The notes beneath the pieces were generated by a model that did not search any database, was not told the DNA's origin, and saw nothing but the letters and a program-made list of their open reading frames with translations. Of a stretch of 33,540 bases of DNA, positions 15,398 to 23,879 are shown one piece after another. Position 1 is the stretch's first letter; the number at the start of each line of letters is the position of its first letter. Origin of the DNA: Leptospiraceae bacterium. Its GTDB lineage: Bacteria > Spirochaetota > Leptospiria > Leptospirales > Leptonemataceae. The stretch covers positions 1 to 33,540 of the forward strand of contig JAGRNA010000001.1 of the NCBI GenBank assembly GCA_020441005.1, given 5' to 3'. The position numbers and the translations under genes are program-made.

Positions 15398-17025
15398 CCG
15401 GGGCTATGGGCATATGCATGCGTTAGTAGCGATTCATGCGTCATAATGGCCTGATTCAAGTGCGCCAAATTTTGTCCCGTAGTAGCGCTAACGAACACCA
15501 AAGGTTGGCCCTGGTATTGTCCTTCGATCAGATCCTGATGGGCAGCTGTGATCCGGTCCGATTTATTGAAAACAAGCAGACGCGGTATGGTTTGTAGTTG
15601 GAGAGATATTAGAATCTCGTTCACTGCATCCACCTTTTGATGCCGATCCGGGGCTGAGGCGTCGATGCAATGCAGAATCAGACTGGCCTCCTGCAATTCC
15701 TCCAGGGTGGCCGTAAAAGCGCGTTTTAACTCGGGCGGCAGATCGTGAATAAATCCGACAGTATCGCTCAGGATAATTTCACCTTGCTTTGGAAAACGCA
15801 AGCGCCTGGTTGCCGGATCCAGGGTGGCAAAAAGCCGGTCGGCCGCTATCGTCTCGGATTTGGTCAGGGCATTGAGCAAAGTGGACTTGCCGGCATTGGT
15901 ATAACCCACAATGGCAACGATGGGGATGCCTGTGCTGCTGCGTCGGGAACGGTTGAGTTGTCTTCTTTGACTGATACGCTGCAGCTCCTTTTCAAGCAAG
16001 CGAATGCGATCCTGGACGCGTCGCCGTCCGATCTCCAGACTGGTCTCTCCCGGACCGCGTCCGCCGATACCGCCGGACAATCGTGACATATTGTCGTCCT
16101 TTTCGCTGAGCCGGCCCCTGAGGTAATTCATTTGCGCCAGCTCGACTTGCAGCTTACCCTCGCGGCTGCTGGCATTGCGAGCGAAGATATCCAGAATGAG
16201 CTGTGTTCGATCTATTATCTTCAAGTCGCATATCTCGGAGAGGCGTTTGGCTTGTGCTGCGCTCAATTCCAAATCAAAGATGATCATATCCGCGTTTAAC
16301 TGCACCGCTTCAATGGCTATTTCCAGAGCCTTGCCGGATCCAATCACGCTGCGCGGATCTAACTGGTTACGCTTTTGAATCACGCAATGTTCCAGAGCCT
16401 GCACGCCGGCTGTTCGGCATAATTCCCGCAATTCAGCCATGGACTCTTCCGGACTACGCCGTTTACGGTTTTCCGGGGTATAAACCCCGACTAGTAAACC
16501 CCGATTGGCAATTTGAGCCATACGCGTTTGGTCGGACGCCTGTTGGAAAAGGTCCTCCAAATAGCGCATCTGTTGCGGGAAATCAGGTTCCAGTTGTCCG
16601 GCCGGGACAGCCGGCAGGATCTGATACCCCGGACTTTGACCAGGCAGAATATGCGCGCTCAAGTACTTCTGCGGGTTGCCATGAGCATCGATCTGTTGTA
16701 AAGTTAAATAATCCAGGCGTAATAGAGTCAGATCGTACACATCCTCGCTGCGAATGCCTGCCCGTGCCAGATCTGTGCGAATCAGGCGCACACCGCGTAG
16801 ACGACCGGGCTGGCCCGTTTTTAATGCCGGTATAATAATACGATGCGCATCGCCGACCAGCAGTTGTCGCACCCGACCCTGGCGATCCATCAGCAGACCA
16901 ATAACCCGACCGATCTCGCTGGAGAGCAGAGCCAGTTCACGTGCCTGGTAGCCGCCCAGTATGTACTGTGGTTCCCCGCGTCTTTCGGCCAGCTTCCTTA
17001 ATCGTTTGAGGACCTGAGCGCTCAA
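15394..17025 (-). CDS. hflX: Ribosome-associated GTPase HflX with N-terminal extension
   Basis: HflX is a heat-induced GTPase that splits stalled 70S ribosomes in E. coli. All signatures are present: the HflX-specific GGIGGRGPGE (318-327), P-loop GYTNAGKST (374-382), switch II DTVGF (421-425) and NKSD (487-490). The ATP-binding-like N-terminal HflX domain spans about 176-365 (LLVGVYTPENRKR, VIGSGKALEI). At 543 residues it is about 120 longer than E. coli HflX. The extra 170 residues at the front (GRVIGLLMDRQGRVRQLLVGD, RLRGVRLIRTDL) form a known extension seen in some other bacteria. The start is TTG (17025), 25 bases after the rae1-like stop, with GAAGGA a little far upstream; no ATG suits. 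It shares an ATGA overlap with the J-domain gene. Confidence 0.97.
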   Translation of the reverse strand: MSAQVLKRLRKLAERRGEPQYILGGYQARELALLSSEIGRVIGLLMDRQGRVRQLLVGDAHRIIIPALKTGQPGRLRGVRLIRTDLARAGIRSEDVYDLTLLRLDYLTLQQIDAHGNPQKYLSAHILPGQSPGYQILPAVPAGQLEPDFPQQMRYLEDLFQQASDQTRMAQIANRGLLVGVYTPENRKRRSPEESMAELRELCRTAGVQALEHCVIQKRNQLDPRSVIGSGKALEIAIEAVQLNADMIIFDLELSAAQAKRLSEICDLKIIDRTQLILDIFARNASSREGKLQVELAQMNYLRGRLSEKDDNMSRLSGGIGGRGPGETSLEIGRRRVQDRIRLLEKELQRISQRRQLNRSRRSSTGIPIVAIVGYTNAGKSTLLNALTKSETIAADRLFATLDPATRRLRFPKQGEIILSDTVGFIHDLPPELKRAFTATLEELQEASLILHCIDASAPDRHQKVDAVNEILISLQLQTIPRLLVFNKSDRITAAHQDLIEGQYQGQPLVFVSATTGQNLAHLNQAIMTHESLLTHAYAHSPG

Positions 17026-17050
17026 ACCGCTTACATTTCCTTCAATGCTG

Positions 17051-17560
17051 CTAATTTTGCTTGCCTCGTTTCAGAAATACCTGGTTCCAATATTCAATTT
17101 CCGCATGATCCTGTTCCGGTTTGCTGTCCGTTTCTGCGTCACTGCCTGCTCGGGAGCGCGCTGCCGGTGAATGTAGCACGCCGGCAAATTCTTCCGCTGT
17201 ATAACCATGACAACGATGCTTTTTGGCATGCAAGCGGATCTGCTTATCACTGCTTACCACCCATAGTTCTCCAGGCCTGGCATTGCTATTGATGAATTCC
17301 TTGATTAAATGATCCGCAGAAAGATCATGACTGTAATAAAGCTGTAAGGATCCATCCTGACTGCGCCGTGTCTCGTCTGCATTCTTGCGTTTGCCGTCAA
17401 AAAACACATGACATTCTTTAACTTTCTTCTGCTTTTGTAACCAGCTTTTCAATTGCTGTCGCAGGCCCTGCATGGCACCGGTCAAATCCCCGCGATACAT
17501 GCATTCATCCAAGCCTTCAATTTTATAAATCAGGTTAAAGGCATCAATCACCAAAATCAT
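17051..17560 (-). CDS. rae1: YacP/Rae1-type NYN-domain endoribonuclease
   Basis: A 169-residue NYN (PIN-like) nuclease. Conserved acidic positions are visible: MILVIDAFNLIY at the start, VFFDGKRKN, LSADHLIKEF and WVVSSDKQIRLHAKK, ending in the family's EIEYWNQVFLKRG tail. In Bacillus subtilis the YacP protein was renamed Rae1 and shown to cut mRNA in the ribosomal A site; the length here is almost the same. Ribosome-dependent cleavage is therefore a reasonable family-based prediction. The start at 17560 is preferred over longer frames because the family begins at this Met and GGTGGAA precedes it. It overlaps the upstream flavin-fold gene by 17 bases and is followed by hflX after 25 bases, giving two ribosome-acting genes in a row. 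Confidence 0.85.
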   Translation of the reverse strand: MILVIDAFNLIYKIEGLDECMYRGDLTGAMQGLRQQLKSWLQKQKKVKECHVFFDGKRKNADETRRSQDGSLQLYYSHDLSADHLIKEFINSNARPGELWVVSSDKQIRLHAKKHRCHGYTAEEFAGVLHSPAARSRAGSDAETDSKPEQDHAEIEYWNQVFLKRGKQN

Positions 17561-18020
17561 GGCTATTCCACCAGGCCTTGTATCCAAAACGTATGCGATT
17601 ATCGGTGATTTTTGCGGATTTGATTTGCAAGTGCCATAAATACAGATCGGCAAACTCGCGAGCGTATCCAAAGCGTTGCAAGTACACTGCCGCCGCTCGA
17701 TGGGAATAATCCAAAGCCAACTGTGAGACAGGAACGCTGGACCCTTCAAACTGAATCCCCCGTATGCTTTCGATTGATTCTGCTTGAACGTACAGGTTGC
17801 CAAGGACTGCCTGGTTACACTCCATCATACGACCATGCCGACTTTCGGCACTACTATGAAATACAATCGCCATCTGCCCCGGCTCCGGGCTTGCCATCAC
17901 GGCATAATAACAGCTGCACACCCACACCGCGTCGCTATGGCTCGTTACCAGACTAAAAATAAACTGATCGGCCAATATAGATTGCAGCAAAGCCCGGCTT
18001 TCCACTTGAGATTCCATCAT
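17544..18020 (-). CDS. UPF0306/YhbP-like flavin-fold (split-barrel) protein
   Basis: A 158-residue protein resembling the UPF0306 (YhbP) family of FMN-binding split barrels related to pyridoxamine 5'-phosphate oxidase. The visible matches are FHSSAESRHGRMM (YhbP-like TRHAQM), ESIRGIQFEG and the C-terminal LWHLQIKSAKITDNRIRFGYKAWW. No substrate is known for the family; a redox role is only inferred. The start ATG overlaps the stop of the phosphatase gene (ATGA, 18017-18020); a second ATG follows at once. Its end overlaps the rae1-like gene by 17 bases. The overlaps on both sides make it an integral part of the operon. Confidence 0.8.
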   Translation of the reverse strand: MMESQVESRALLQSILADQFIFSLVTSHSDAVWVCSCYYAVMASPEPGQMAIVFHSSAESRHGRMMECNQAVLGNLYVQAESIESIRGIQFEGSSVPVSQLALDYSHRAAAVYLQRFGYAREFADLYLWHLQIKSAKITDNRIRFGYKAWWNSHDFGD

Positions 18021-19249
18021 ACAGATGGACTCACCGGCACGCTTGCAGCCTCGCCTAGCTCCACACAGACCATGGCCAAATCATCACTGGCGTCCTGGAA
18101 GTTAATAAACTGGCGATATAGATCCAGCAAACCCTGAATTACGTTGCGCGGGTGATTAAAGTCCGGATTAGCCAACAGTTCGGCAATCTGGTCCTGGTCC
18201 AGGAACTGGCCCTCCGGATTGGGAGATTCAATCAAACAATCTGTGTATAACAAAATTCGATCCTGAGGCCGGCACTCCAGAGTCTGTGATTTTAACTGCA
18301 GGCCATCAAAGATACCCAGCATAGGCTGGGTAATGAATAGCTGCTCGCTTTGCGCAGCGCCTTGACTGGCATACGCCAGCAAAATCGGCGGATGACCACA
18401 GGTAATGTATTCAACCTGATTGCTATTGGTGATCCGAAAGGCTCCGACGGTCAGAAAGTAGTCCCCGTGGGTAAACTTGAACAGGGCTTGATTGACATCG
18501 GCGCAAATTGCCGCCAGATCACTGTCATTTTCACGAATTCGGCTTTGAAAGAAATTACGAGCGGCGATCGAAACAAGGCTGGCGGCGACACCATGACCCA
18601 TCACGTCCCCAATCACCGCAATAAATGAGTCCGGCCCCTCATAAAAGTACCACATATCACCGCCCAGATTGTCCATGGCTTCGTAGTACCCGGCGATATT
18701 GACCTTTCGATAGCTCTCAAAATCGGCCGCAAAAACCTGACGTTGGACCTTGCGCGCAATTTGTAACTCGCGCTCCAGTTTTTCGGCCTGTTTTTCGAGC
18801 GTGTCCTTTTGCTGCTCGATCGTAACCAGGGCTTTTTCGAGCTCAAGAGTCACATTCAGGAATTCATCGTACCCGGCCTGTAACACAAGCGCGTCTTCAT
18901 ACATATCACTCAAATCATGCAGGGCCAGGATTTCCTGATTCGCAGATGCCCTGAGGCGCACAAATCGTCTGTTTTGGGCCAGGTTCTGAATCTCGCACGT
19001 CAGTTGCCATTCGTGCGCTTGCTTCAGGTGGTTTTGAATGCGCTCCGCGTGCCGGCCAAAGAGTTGTTCGATCCAGTTCGGATTGCCTTGAATCTCATCC
19101 AGGGGGCATTCCAGCAATTCCAGAGCCGCACCATTGGCGTCCACCACCAGTGTATCGCTCAACTGCAACAGGGCAGTTGGCAGCGTTTGCCAATCCATTT
19201 GATTTGGGGACCCGGTCATCAACAAGCGTTTCCGTGAGAGTAAATTCAC
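18017..19249 (-). CDS. SpoIIE/RsbU-type PP2C serine phosphatase with PAS-like sensor
   Basis: A 410-residue protein. A PAS-like domain (about 22-120) is followed by a coiled coil (about 135-168) and a PP2C-type SpoIIE phosphatase domain. The family markers are ELQIARKVQRQVF, GGD (196-198), GDVMGHG (214-220), TCGHPP (283-288), a TDC in place of the usual TDG (336-338) and DDLAM near the end. The second Asp of the usual GGDYYD is Tyr. The metal-binding aspartates otherwise seem present, so activity is likely. Such phosphatases usually act on anti-sigma antagonists in partner-switching cascades, but no such partner is in the window. The start is uncertain: GTG at 19249, or ATG at 19219 or 19198. 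It is the first gene of the six-gene cluster, 51 bases after coxB with no clear terminator between. Confidence 0.9.
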   Translation of the reverse strand: MNLLSRKRLLMTGSPNQMDWQTLPTALLQLSDTLVVDANGAALELLECPLDEIQGNPNWIEQLFGRHAERIQNHLKQAHEWQLTCEIQNLAQNRRFVRLRASANQEILALHDLSDMYEDALVLQAGYDEFLNVTLELEKALVTIEQQKDTLEKQAEKLERELQIARKVQRQVFAADFESYRKVNIAGYYEAMDNLGGDMWYFYEGPDSFIAVIGDVMGHGVAASLVSIAARNFFQSRIRENDSDLAAICADVNQALFKFTHGDYFLTVGAFRITNSNQVEYITCGHPPILLAYASQGAAQSEQLFITQPMLGIFDGLQLKSQTLECRPQDRILLYTDCLIESPNPEGQFLDQDQIAELLANPDFNHPRNVIQGLLDLYRQFINFQDASDDLAMVCVELGEAASVPVSPSV

Positions 19250-19300
19250 AGAAGCGCTGTTGATGGCAAGTCAATATCGGTGCTTTGCCGATTTTGCGGT

Positions 19301-20239
19301 TTATTTCAGCGATTTGATGTATTCGACCAATTGATCGATTTCTGCCGGCTTCAGGTTTTGCGGCGGCATGGCCGGCGGGAAACCCTTCACAATATCGGCT
19401 GTTGGATTGGTAATGGATGTCTTCAGGTAGACCTCATCCACCTTTAGCTGGCGCTCAGCGCCCCCGGTTGTGACCGTTTCCATTTTGCCAAACAATCCCT
19501 TGAAACTGGGACCGACTTTTTTACTACCGTCAGTGCTATGACAGGCAAAACAGCCGGCACTTTGGTAGAGCTTTTCACCCGGATTGTCATTTGTATTCTG
19601 AGCGAGGGCCTTGCCTGCGTCAGCGTACCATTGATCAAATTCAGCCGGTTTTACAACCACTACTTTGGAAAGCATCCGGGAGTGATCCAGACCGCAGTAC
19701 TCGGCGCAGAAGATTTCAAATTCGCCTTCCTTGGTGGCTTCAAACCACATTTGATTGGGCTCCCGGCCTTCTGGCATGGGGACTGCGTCCCATTTAACCC
19801 GAAAAGCGGGGATAAAAAAGGAATGAATTACATCTTTGGAATGCAAACGGATATGGACCGGCTTGCCCAAAGGCACCTTGAGCCCGTCTTTGCCACTCAA
19901 CTCCACCCCGTTGGCGTACTGAAATTTCCAGTACCATTTGCCGCTGATCACATCAACTACCATTGCATTTTCGGGGATATTGCGATAATTCATGAAGGCC
20001 TTGTAACCATAATAAAACATGATTACAACCAGCAGGGTGGGCACAACGGTCCAGATCACTTCCAACACAACGCTACCCTCGGTAGTCGAGGGTCGGGTAT
20101 TGCGTTTGTGATAGAACCGAATAACCGCATAAATCATAAACAGCGTGATTGCGATCATGAAAAAGATACTGACACCCAGCGTAAAATAAAAGGCGGTATT
20201 GATGCCGGGCGCGAAGGTTGATGCTTCTTCAAACCACAT
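19301..20239 (-). CDS. coxB: Cytochrome c oxidase subunit II with cytochrome c domain (caa3 type)
   Basis: A 312-residue subunit II of a caa3 oxidase, which takes electrons from cytochrome c or its fused haem domain and passes them to subunit I. Two membrane helices (about 15-40 and 58-80) precede the periplasmic cupredoxin domain. The CuA site is complete: His139, Cys178, Glu180, Cys182, His186 and Met189 in CAEYCGLDHSRM, with the aromatic KWYWKF used in electron entry. A cytochrome c domain follows, with haem motif Cys230-FA-Cys233-His234 and a likely Met ligand in PPAMPPQNL. The ATG lies two bases after the coxD stop. Subunit II comes last in this operon, whereas it comes first in many bacteria. 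No lipobox or cleavable signal is evident. Confidence 0.97.
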   Translation of the reverse strand: MWFEEASTFAPGINTAFYFTLGVSIFFMIAITLFMIYAVIRFYHKRNTRPSTTEGSVVLEVIWTVVPTLLVVIMFYYGYKAFMNYRNIPENAMVVDVISGKWYWKFQYANGVELSGKDGLKVPLGKPVHIRLHSKDVIHSFFIPAFRVKWDAVPMPEGREPNQMWFEATKEGEFEIFCAEYCGLDHSRMLSKVVVVKPAEFDQWYADAGKALAQNTNDNPGEKLYQSAGCFACHSTDGSKKVGPSFKGLFGKMETVTTGGAERQLKVDEVYLKTSITNPTADIVKGFPPAMPPQNLKPAEIDQLVEYIKSLK

Positions 20240-20241
20240 GA

Positions 20242-20550
20242 TTACAGGCTCCTCGTCATATAATCCGAAAACAACAGCGCAATGATGACGATAAATGTGC
20301 CAAATGCAACGGAGATAAACACCTTAAAGATTGGCTTTTCGTATTTTACATGCATAAAATACCAAAGCACCAGAAAACCCTTCACACACGCTATTCCGAG
20401 GGCAATCAGTACCGCCGCCAGGGCATGATGAGTGATGCCGGAGAAACCAACCGTCATGATCGTAAGCATGATCAGGCCGATAAAAACCATGACCGGCTCG
20501 CGATACTGCGGCTCATGATGTTGTTCGTTATTATGTTCGCTATTACTCAT
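20242..20550 (-). CDS. coxD: Cytochrome c oxidase subunit IV (small membrane subunit)
   Basis: A 102-residue small membrane subunit of the caa3 oxidase. A hydrophilic, His/Glu-rich N terminus is followed by three hydrophobic helices: FIGLIMLTIMTVGFSGI, LAAVLIALGIACVKGFLVLWYFMHV and VFISVAFGTFIVIIALLF. The GFLVLWYFMHVKYE stretch is typical of the prokaryotic subunit IV family. The ATG at 20550 is preferred over a TTG at 20565 because GAGGAAAG stands just before it. It follows coxC after seven bases and precedes coxB by two, so it belongs to the same transcript. The subunit stabilises the complex; it has no redox centre. Confidence 0.9.
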   Translation of the reverse strand: MSNSEHNNEQHHEPQYREPVMVFIGLIMLTIMTVGFSGITHHALAAVLIALGIACVKGFLVLWYFMHVKYEKPIFKVFISVAFGTFIVIIALLFSDYMTRSL

Positions 20551-20557
20551 TCTTTCC

Positions 20558-21226
20558 TCACGCAATCAGGTAGAACAGGGGGAATAAAAAGATCCAGATC
20601 AAGTCCACCAGGTGCCAATACAGACCAAAGTTTTCCAGAACGCCATGGCGTTGCTGGGTGATTTTTTTTTGCTGTACCCAAAAGAGGGCCAGTGACAAGA
20701 GGGTGACGCCGATTACAATATGCAGGGCATGAATGCCGGTCATCACAAAGTACAGGCCGAAAAACAGGATCTCGCCATTGGGCAACATACCGGGCCCCAC
20801 TTGCAGCTTGGGAGAACCGCCGCCGGCATCCACAGTGTTGCGAAAAGCGAAATAAAAATCATGACCAAATTTGGCATTCCATTCAAAGCCCTTGATCACC
20901 AGGAAGGCCAGACCACACAGTATCGAAATAGCCAAAAACAGCATGGCCTTGGGGCGATCATTCTTCTGAATGGCCACAATCGAAAGCACAACCGTGAGGC
21001 TACTAAAGAGCAGTATCATGGTATTGGTCGCCCCGATGGGCACATTGAGGTGCTCGGCACCGTTATGAAAATCCTGCAAAAAGGCATGCCGATATACGGC
21101 ATACATTAAAAAGAAAATGGCAAACAGGAAGATCTCGGTAAACAAGAACAGCCAAAACCCCAGGCGAGTGCCTTCCGGATCGTAGTGCTCGTCGTGGCTA
21201 TGTGCAGCCGCTTCACTCATACTCAT
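20558..21226 (-). CDS. coxC: Cytochrome c oxidase subunit III
   Basis: A 222-residue membrane subunit with five clear hydrophobic helices, as in the five-helix form of bacterial subunit III. Family features are LGFWLFLFTEIFLFAIFF near the start, FEWNAKFG, the helix ILFFGLYFVMTGIHALHIVIG with its conserved TGIHALH, and the C-terminal GLYWHLVDLIWIFLFPLFYL with WHLVD. Subunit III carries no metal and supports proton uptake and stability of subunit I. GGAGG lies nine bases before the ATG at 21226; a second ATG follows two codons later. The coxA stop is 28 bases upstream. Confidence 0.96.
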   Translation of the reverse strand: MSMSEAAAHSHDEHYDPEGTRLGFWLFLFTEIFLFAIFFLMYAVYRHAFLQDFHNGAEHLNVPIGATNTMILLFSSLTVVLSIVAIQKNDRPKAMLFLAISILCGLAFLVIKGFEWNAKFGHDFYFAFRNTVDAGGGSPKLQVGPGMLPNGEILFFGLYFVMTGIHALHIVIGVTLLSLALFWVQQKKITQQRHGVLENFGLYWHLVDLIWIFLFPLFYLIA

Positions 21227-21254
21227 ACCTCAGTACCTCCAGACAGAACCTGAA

Positions 21255-22928
21255 TCAGGTGCTTCCATCCTTGCGAAATTTTTCATAATCATACGGATCC
21301 CGAGTCACGACCGGCTCTACGGCGAAATTATATAACGGTGGCGGTGTCAGGGTCTGCCATTCCAGGGTGGATGAATTCCAGGGATTACGCTCGGTAGTCG
21401 GCTTGCCTTTCCAAAGGGCATGAATCCAGGTTACAAACAGCATAATCACGCCCGCCACCAGCACCCAGGAGCCGACCGTACTGACAAACTGCCATGTGTT
21501 AAACAACGGAATATCAGGATAGGTGTGGTAACGGCGCGGCATGCCATTCATACCCAGATACAAAAGCGGCATATACAAGAACTGAAAACCGATGAACATC
21601 AGCGTAAAAGCCGTATTGCCCAATTTGGAAGAGTACTGCTTGCCGGTCATTTTTGACCAATAGTGGAATATGCCGCCAATGATGCCAAAAGCGCCGCCGC
21701 CGAACATTGTGTAATGGAAGTGACCGACCACAAAATCTGTGTCATGCAAATGGATATCCGTTCCCAGGTTGCCCAGCAAGAGGCCGGTCAAGCCGCCAAT
21801 CATGAAATTATAGATGAAGGCGATCGCATACAGCATCGGGGTTTCGAGCCGAATCGAGCCCCTGTACATGGTCGCAATCCAGTTAAAGACCTTGATTGCG
21901 GTTGGAATCCCGACCAGAAAGGTAAGGAAGGAAAAAGTTACCACCGCAATGTCGCTGATTCCGGTAGTGAACATGTGGTGCGCCCAGACCAGGTAGCCAA
22001 CCCCGGCAATCGAACAGGTCGCCAGGGCTATGCTCTTGTAACCAAAAATCGGTTTTTGGGAAAAAGTGGGTATAATCTCGGAAATCAGGCCCATGGAAGG
22101 CAGAATCATAATATACACAGCCGGGTGGCTATAGATCCAGAACAAATGCTGAAAAAGGATCGGATCGCCGCCCTTGTTCGGATCAAAAAAGCCGATCGGC
22201 ATGAAACGCTCGACAACCACCATCAACAGGGTAATTCCCACAACCGGTGTGGCCAATACCTGCAGCCAGCTTGTCGCATAGAGCGACCAGGTGAAAAGCG
22301 GCATGCGAAAAAATCCCATCCCTTTGGCGCGCAGCCGGTGCACGGTGACAATAAAGTTGATGCCTGTCAGAATTGTTCCCCAACCCAGCACAAACGCGGC
22401 GGTCAGCATCCAGGAAACCGAATTAAACTCGATCCCGAAGACAGACATGGTATGGGTTGTCACCGAGTAAGGCACGGTAAAGGTCCAACCCGTATCGGCG
22501 CCGCCTACCAGCACCCCCGCCAGGGCCATTATGGCCCCGATCAGATACAACCAGTAGCTGAGCAGGTTCACACGCGGAAAGGCGACATCCTTGGCGCCGA
22601 TCTGCAGGGGCAGAAAGAAATTGCCCAGGATGGCCGGCGCTCCGGGCACGATAAACAAAAAGATCATGATGATGGCGTGCAGGGTAAAAACCGAGCCATA
22701 CATGTCCGCTGGAATGATTTCCCAGCCGCTAGACTGCGGAAACAGCTTTTGCAAGCGCAGCAAAAAGCCCAGCGAAACGGCCACCGCAAAGAAAGTAAAC
22801 ATGGTGAAGGCGTACATCACGCCGATACGCTTGTGATCGACCGAGAGCAGCCAGTTCAGGGGAAAGGGCCGCTTTTTTTCTTCATAAACCAGATAGCTGG
22901 TAGTATTAACATCCATTGCAGATTCCAT
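21255..22928 (-). CDS. coxA: Cytochrome c oxidase subunit I, A2-type haem-copper oxidase
   Basis: The catalytic subunit of the caa3 oxidase, 557 residues with about twelve membrane helices, reducing oxygen to water and pumping protons. Ligands can be placed: His84 and His405 for the low-spin haem, His403 for haem a3, and His268, His317 and His318 for CuB, with Tyr272 as the likely cross-linked residue. Helix VI reads YSHPAVY instead of HPEVY: the usual proton-channel glutamate is absent and the Tyr266-Ser267 pair marks the A2 class, as in Thermus and Rhodothermus. Asp114 in GAKDVAFPR and Lys292 match channel residues. ATG codons at 22928 and 22916 are both possible; the second has a closer GGAA. 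It follows sco after 11 bases. Confidence 0.98.
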   Translation of the reverse strand: MESAMDVNTTSYLVYEEKKRPFPLNWLLSVDHKRIGVMYAFTMFTFFAVAVSLGFLLRLQKLFPQSSGWEIIPADMYGSVFTLHAIIMIFLFIVPGAPAILGNFFLPLQIGAKDVAFPRVNLLSYWLYLIGAIMALAGVLVGGADTGWTFTVPYSVTTHTMSVFGIEFNSVSWMLTAAFVLGWGTILTGINFIVTVHRLRAKGMGFFRMPLFTWSLYATSWLQVLATPVVGITLLMVVVERFMPIGFFDPNKGGDPILFQHLFWIYSHPAVYIMILPSMGLISEIIPTFSQKPIFGYKSIALATCSIAGVGYLVWAHHMFTTGISDIAVVTFSFLTFLVGIPTAIKVFNWIATMYRGSIRLETPMLYAIAFIYNFMIGGLTGLLLGNLGTDIHLHDTDFVVGHFHYTMFGGGAFGIIGGIFHYWSKMTGKQYSSKLGNTAFTLMFIGFQFLYMPLLYLGMNGMPRRYHTYPDIPLFNTWQFVSTVGSWVLVAGVIMLFVTWIHALWKGKPTTERNPWNSSTLEWQTLTPPPLYNFAVEPVVTRDPYDYEKFRKDGST

Positions 22929-22939
22929 ATGTTGTGCTT

Positions 22940-23767
22940 TTATTCTCCCGCGCCCGGCTTTTTCTTCACTTTCAAAAGGAGAGTCAATAGACCCGTAACA
23001 CTGAAGATGATCGTCAATAACATGACACCGGTCACTTTTAAAAAATCAAAGTAGTAGCCGCGACCCTTTTGGTCTTCGACAAAGCAGAATTTTACTATTT
23101 TCTTGATGGTAGGCGCCCAGCGATCCTCACGCGCGTCCGTCACTGCGATCATCACTTCGGCCGGCATAAACTGGATACCGCGCATGAATCGCGATACCTT
23201 ACCGCTGGGGGCCAGCACAATCAAACTGGAAGGGTGCTGAAACTCGTCGCCGACGCGCTTGAAGGTGAAACCCAGGCTTTGCGTTAGCTGCAGGATGGAT
23301 TCGCGGCTGCCGGTCAAAAAATGCCATTTGCTGGCATCGACAGTTTCCGGATGACGCAAATTGGCCAGGTAATTCTCTTTTTTTTGCCGGGCCAGATCGG
23401 GGGTTTCCAATTCATCAAAGCTGAGGGTAACCAGAGTGTATTCCTTGCCTGGCCGAATGTAGACCGGCGAAATATCGACCATTTTGGCGACGCCATTCAA
23501 AAAGGGGGAACACAGCGAACGACAGCGATAGTATACCAGAGCCAGCACAATTGGCTTGCCGCCCGACAGCTGCCGGAAGGTGACTGTTTGCCCCTGCTCA
23601 TTTTTGAAGGGGATGTCCATGTTGATGTTTGTGCCTAAAACCGAATAGTCGATGCCAATTTTCGGTTCGGCCACTTTTTGGCTCTGTTCCGCGGCCAGGG
23701 CCTGAAAACCGAGCAGAATCACCAAAACTGGTAGAAAGAAGGGCCGTAACTGCAATAATGAACGCAT
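22940..23767 (-). CDS. SCO1/SenC-type copper chaperone for cytochrome oxidase
   Basis: A SCO-family protein of 275 residues that delivers copper to the CuA centre of subunit II. A signal peptide or anchor (RPFFLPVLVILLGFQALAA) leads to a thioredoxin-like domain with the copper-binding CxxxC, Cys82-RSL-Cys86 in YYRCRSLCSPF, and the third ligand His178 in EFQHPSS. A C-terminal membrane helix (VTGVMLLTIIFSVTGLLTLLL) followed by lysines is an addition not found in all SCO proteins. The ATG at 23767 is chosen; an in-frame TTG four codons upstream is possible, and no strong Shine-Dalgarno is visible for either. It is the first gene of the oxidase operon and ends 11 bases before coxA. No haem-A synthesis gene lies in the window. 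Confidence 0.93.
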   Translation of the reverse strand: MRSLLQLRPFFLPVLVILLGFQALAAEQSQKVAEPKIGIDYSVLGTNINMDIPFKNEQGQTVTFRQLSGGKPIVLALVYYRCRSLCSPFLNGVAKMVDISPVYIRPGKEYTLVTLSFDELETPDLARQKKENYLANLRHPETVDASKWHFLTGSRESILQLTQSLGFTFKRVGDEFQHPSSLIVLAPSGKVSRFMRGIQFMPAEVMIAVTDAREDRWAPTIKKIVKFCFVEDQKGRGYYFDFLKVTGVMLLTIIFSVTGLLTLLLKVKKKPGAGE

Positions 23768-23879
23768 TGTTTCAATCAATGAATTGAAAATTTGAAAGCA
23801 TAATTATTTCTAATGGGGTACAGATGCAAATATTTTTTCCAGGCGCTGGTGTTTTTTTCTGATATTTCTCATGTTTTCT

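Noticed and set aside
17561..17803. Longer frame upstream of the rae1-like gene
   Set aside because: It runs through the overlapping flavin-fold gene, whereas the YacP family begins at the MILVIDAFN methionine.
19250..19300. Terminator between coxB and the phosphatase gene
   Set aside because: Only a five-base-pair stem (ATCGG with CCGAT) is present and no U-run follows, so read-through from the oxidase operon cannot be excluded.
21663..23054. Long plus-strand frame of 463 codons opposite coxA
   Set aside because: It is an antisense shadow of coxA, rich in His, Gln, Gly and Lys with no known domain, while coxA on the other strand is unmistakable.
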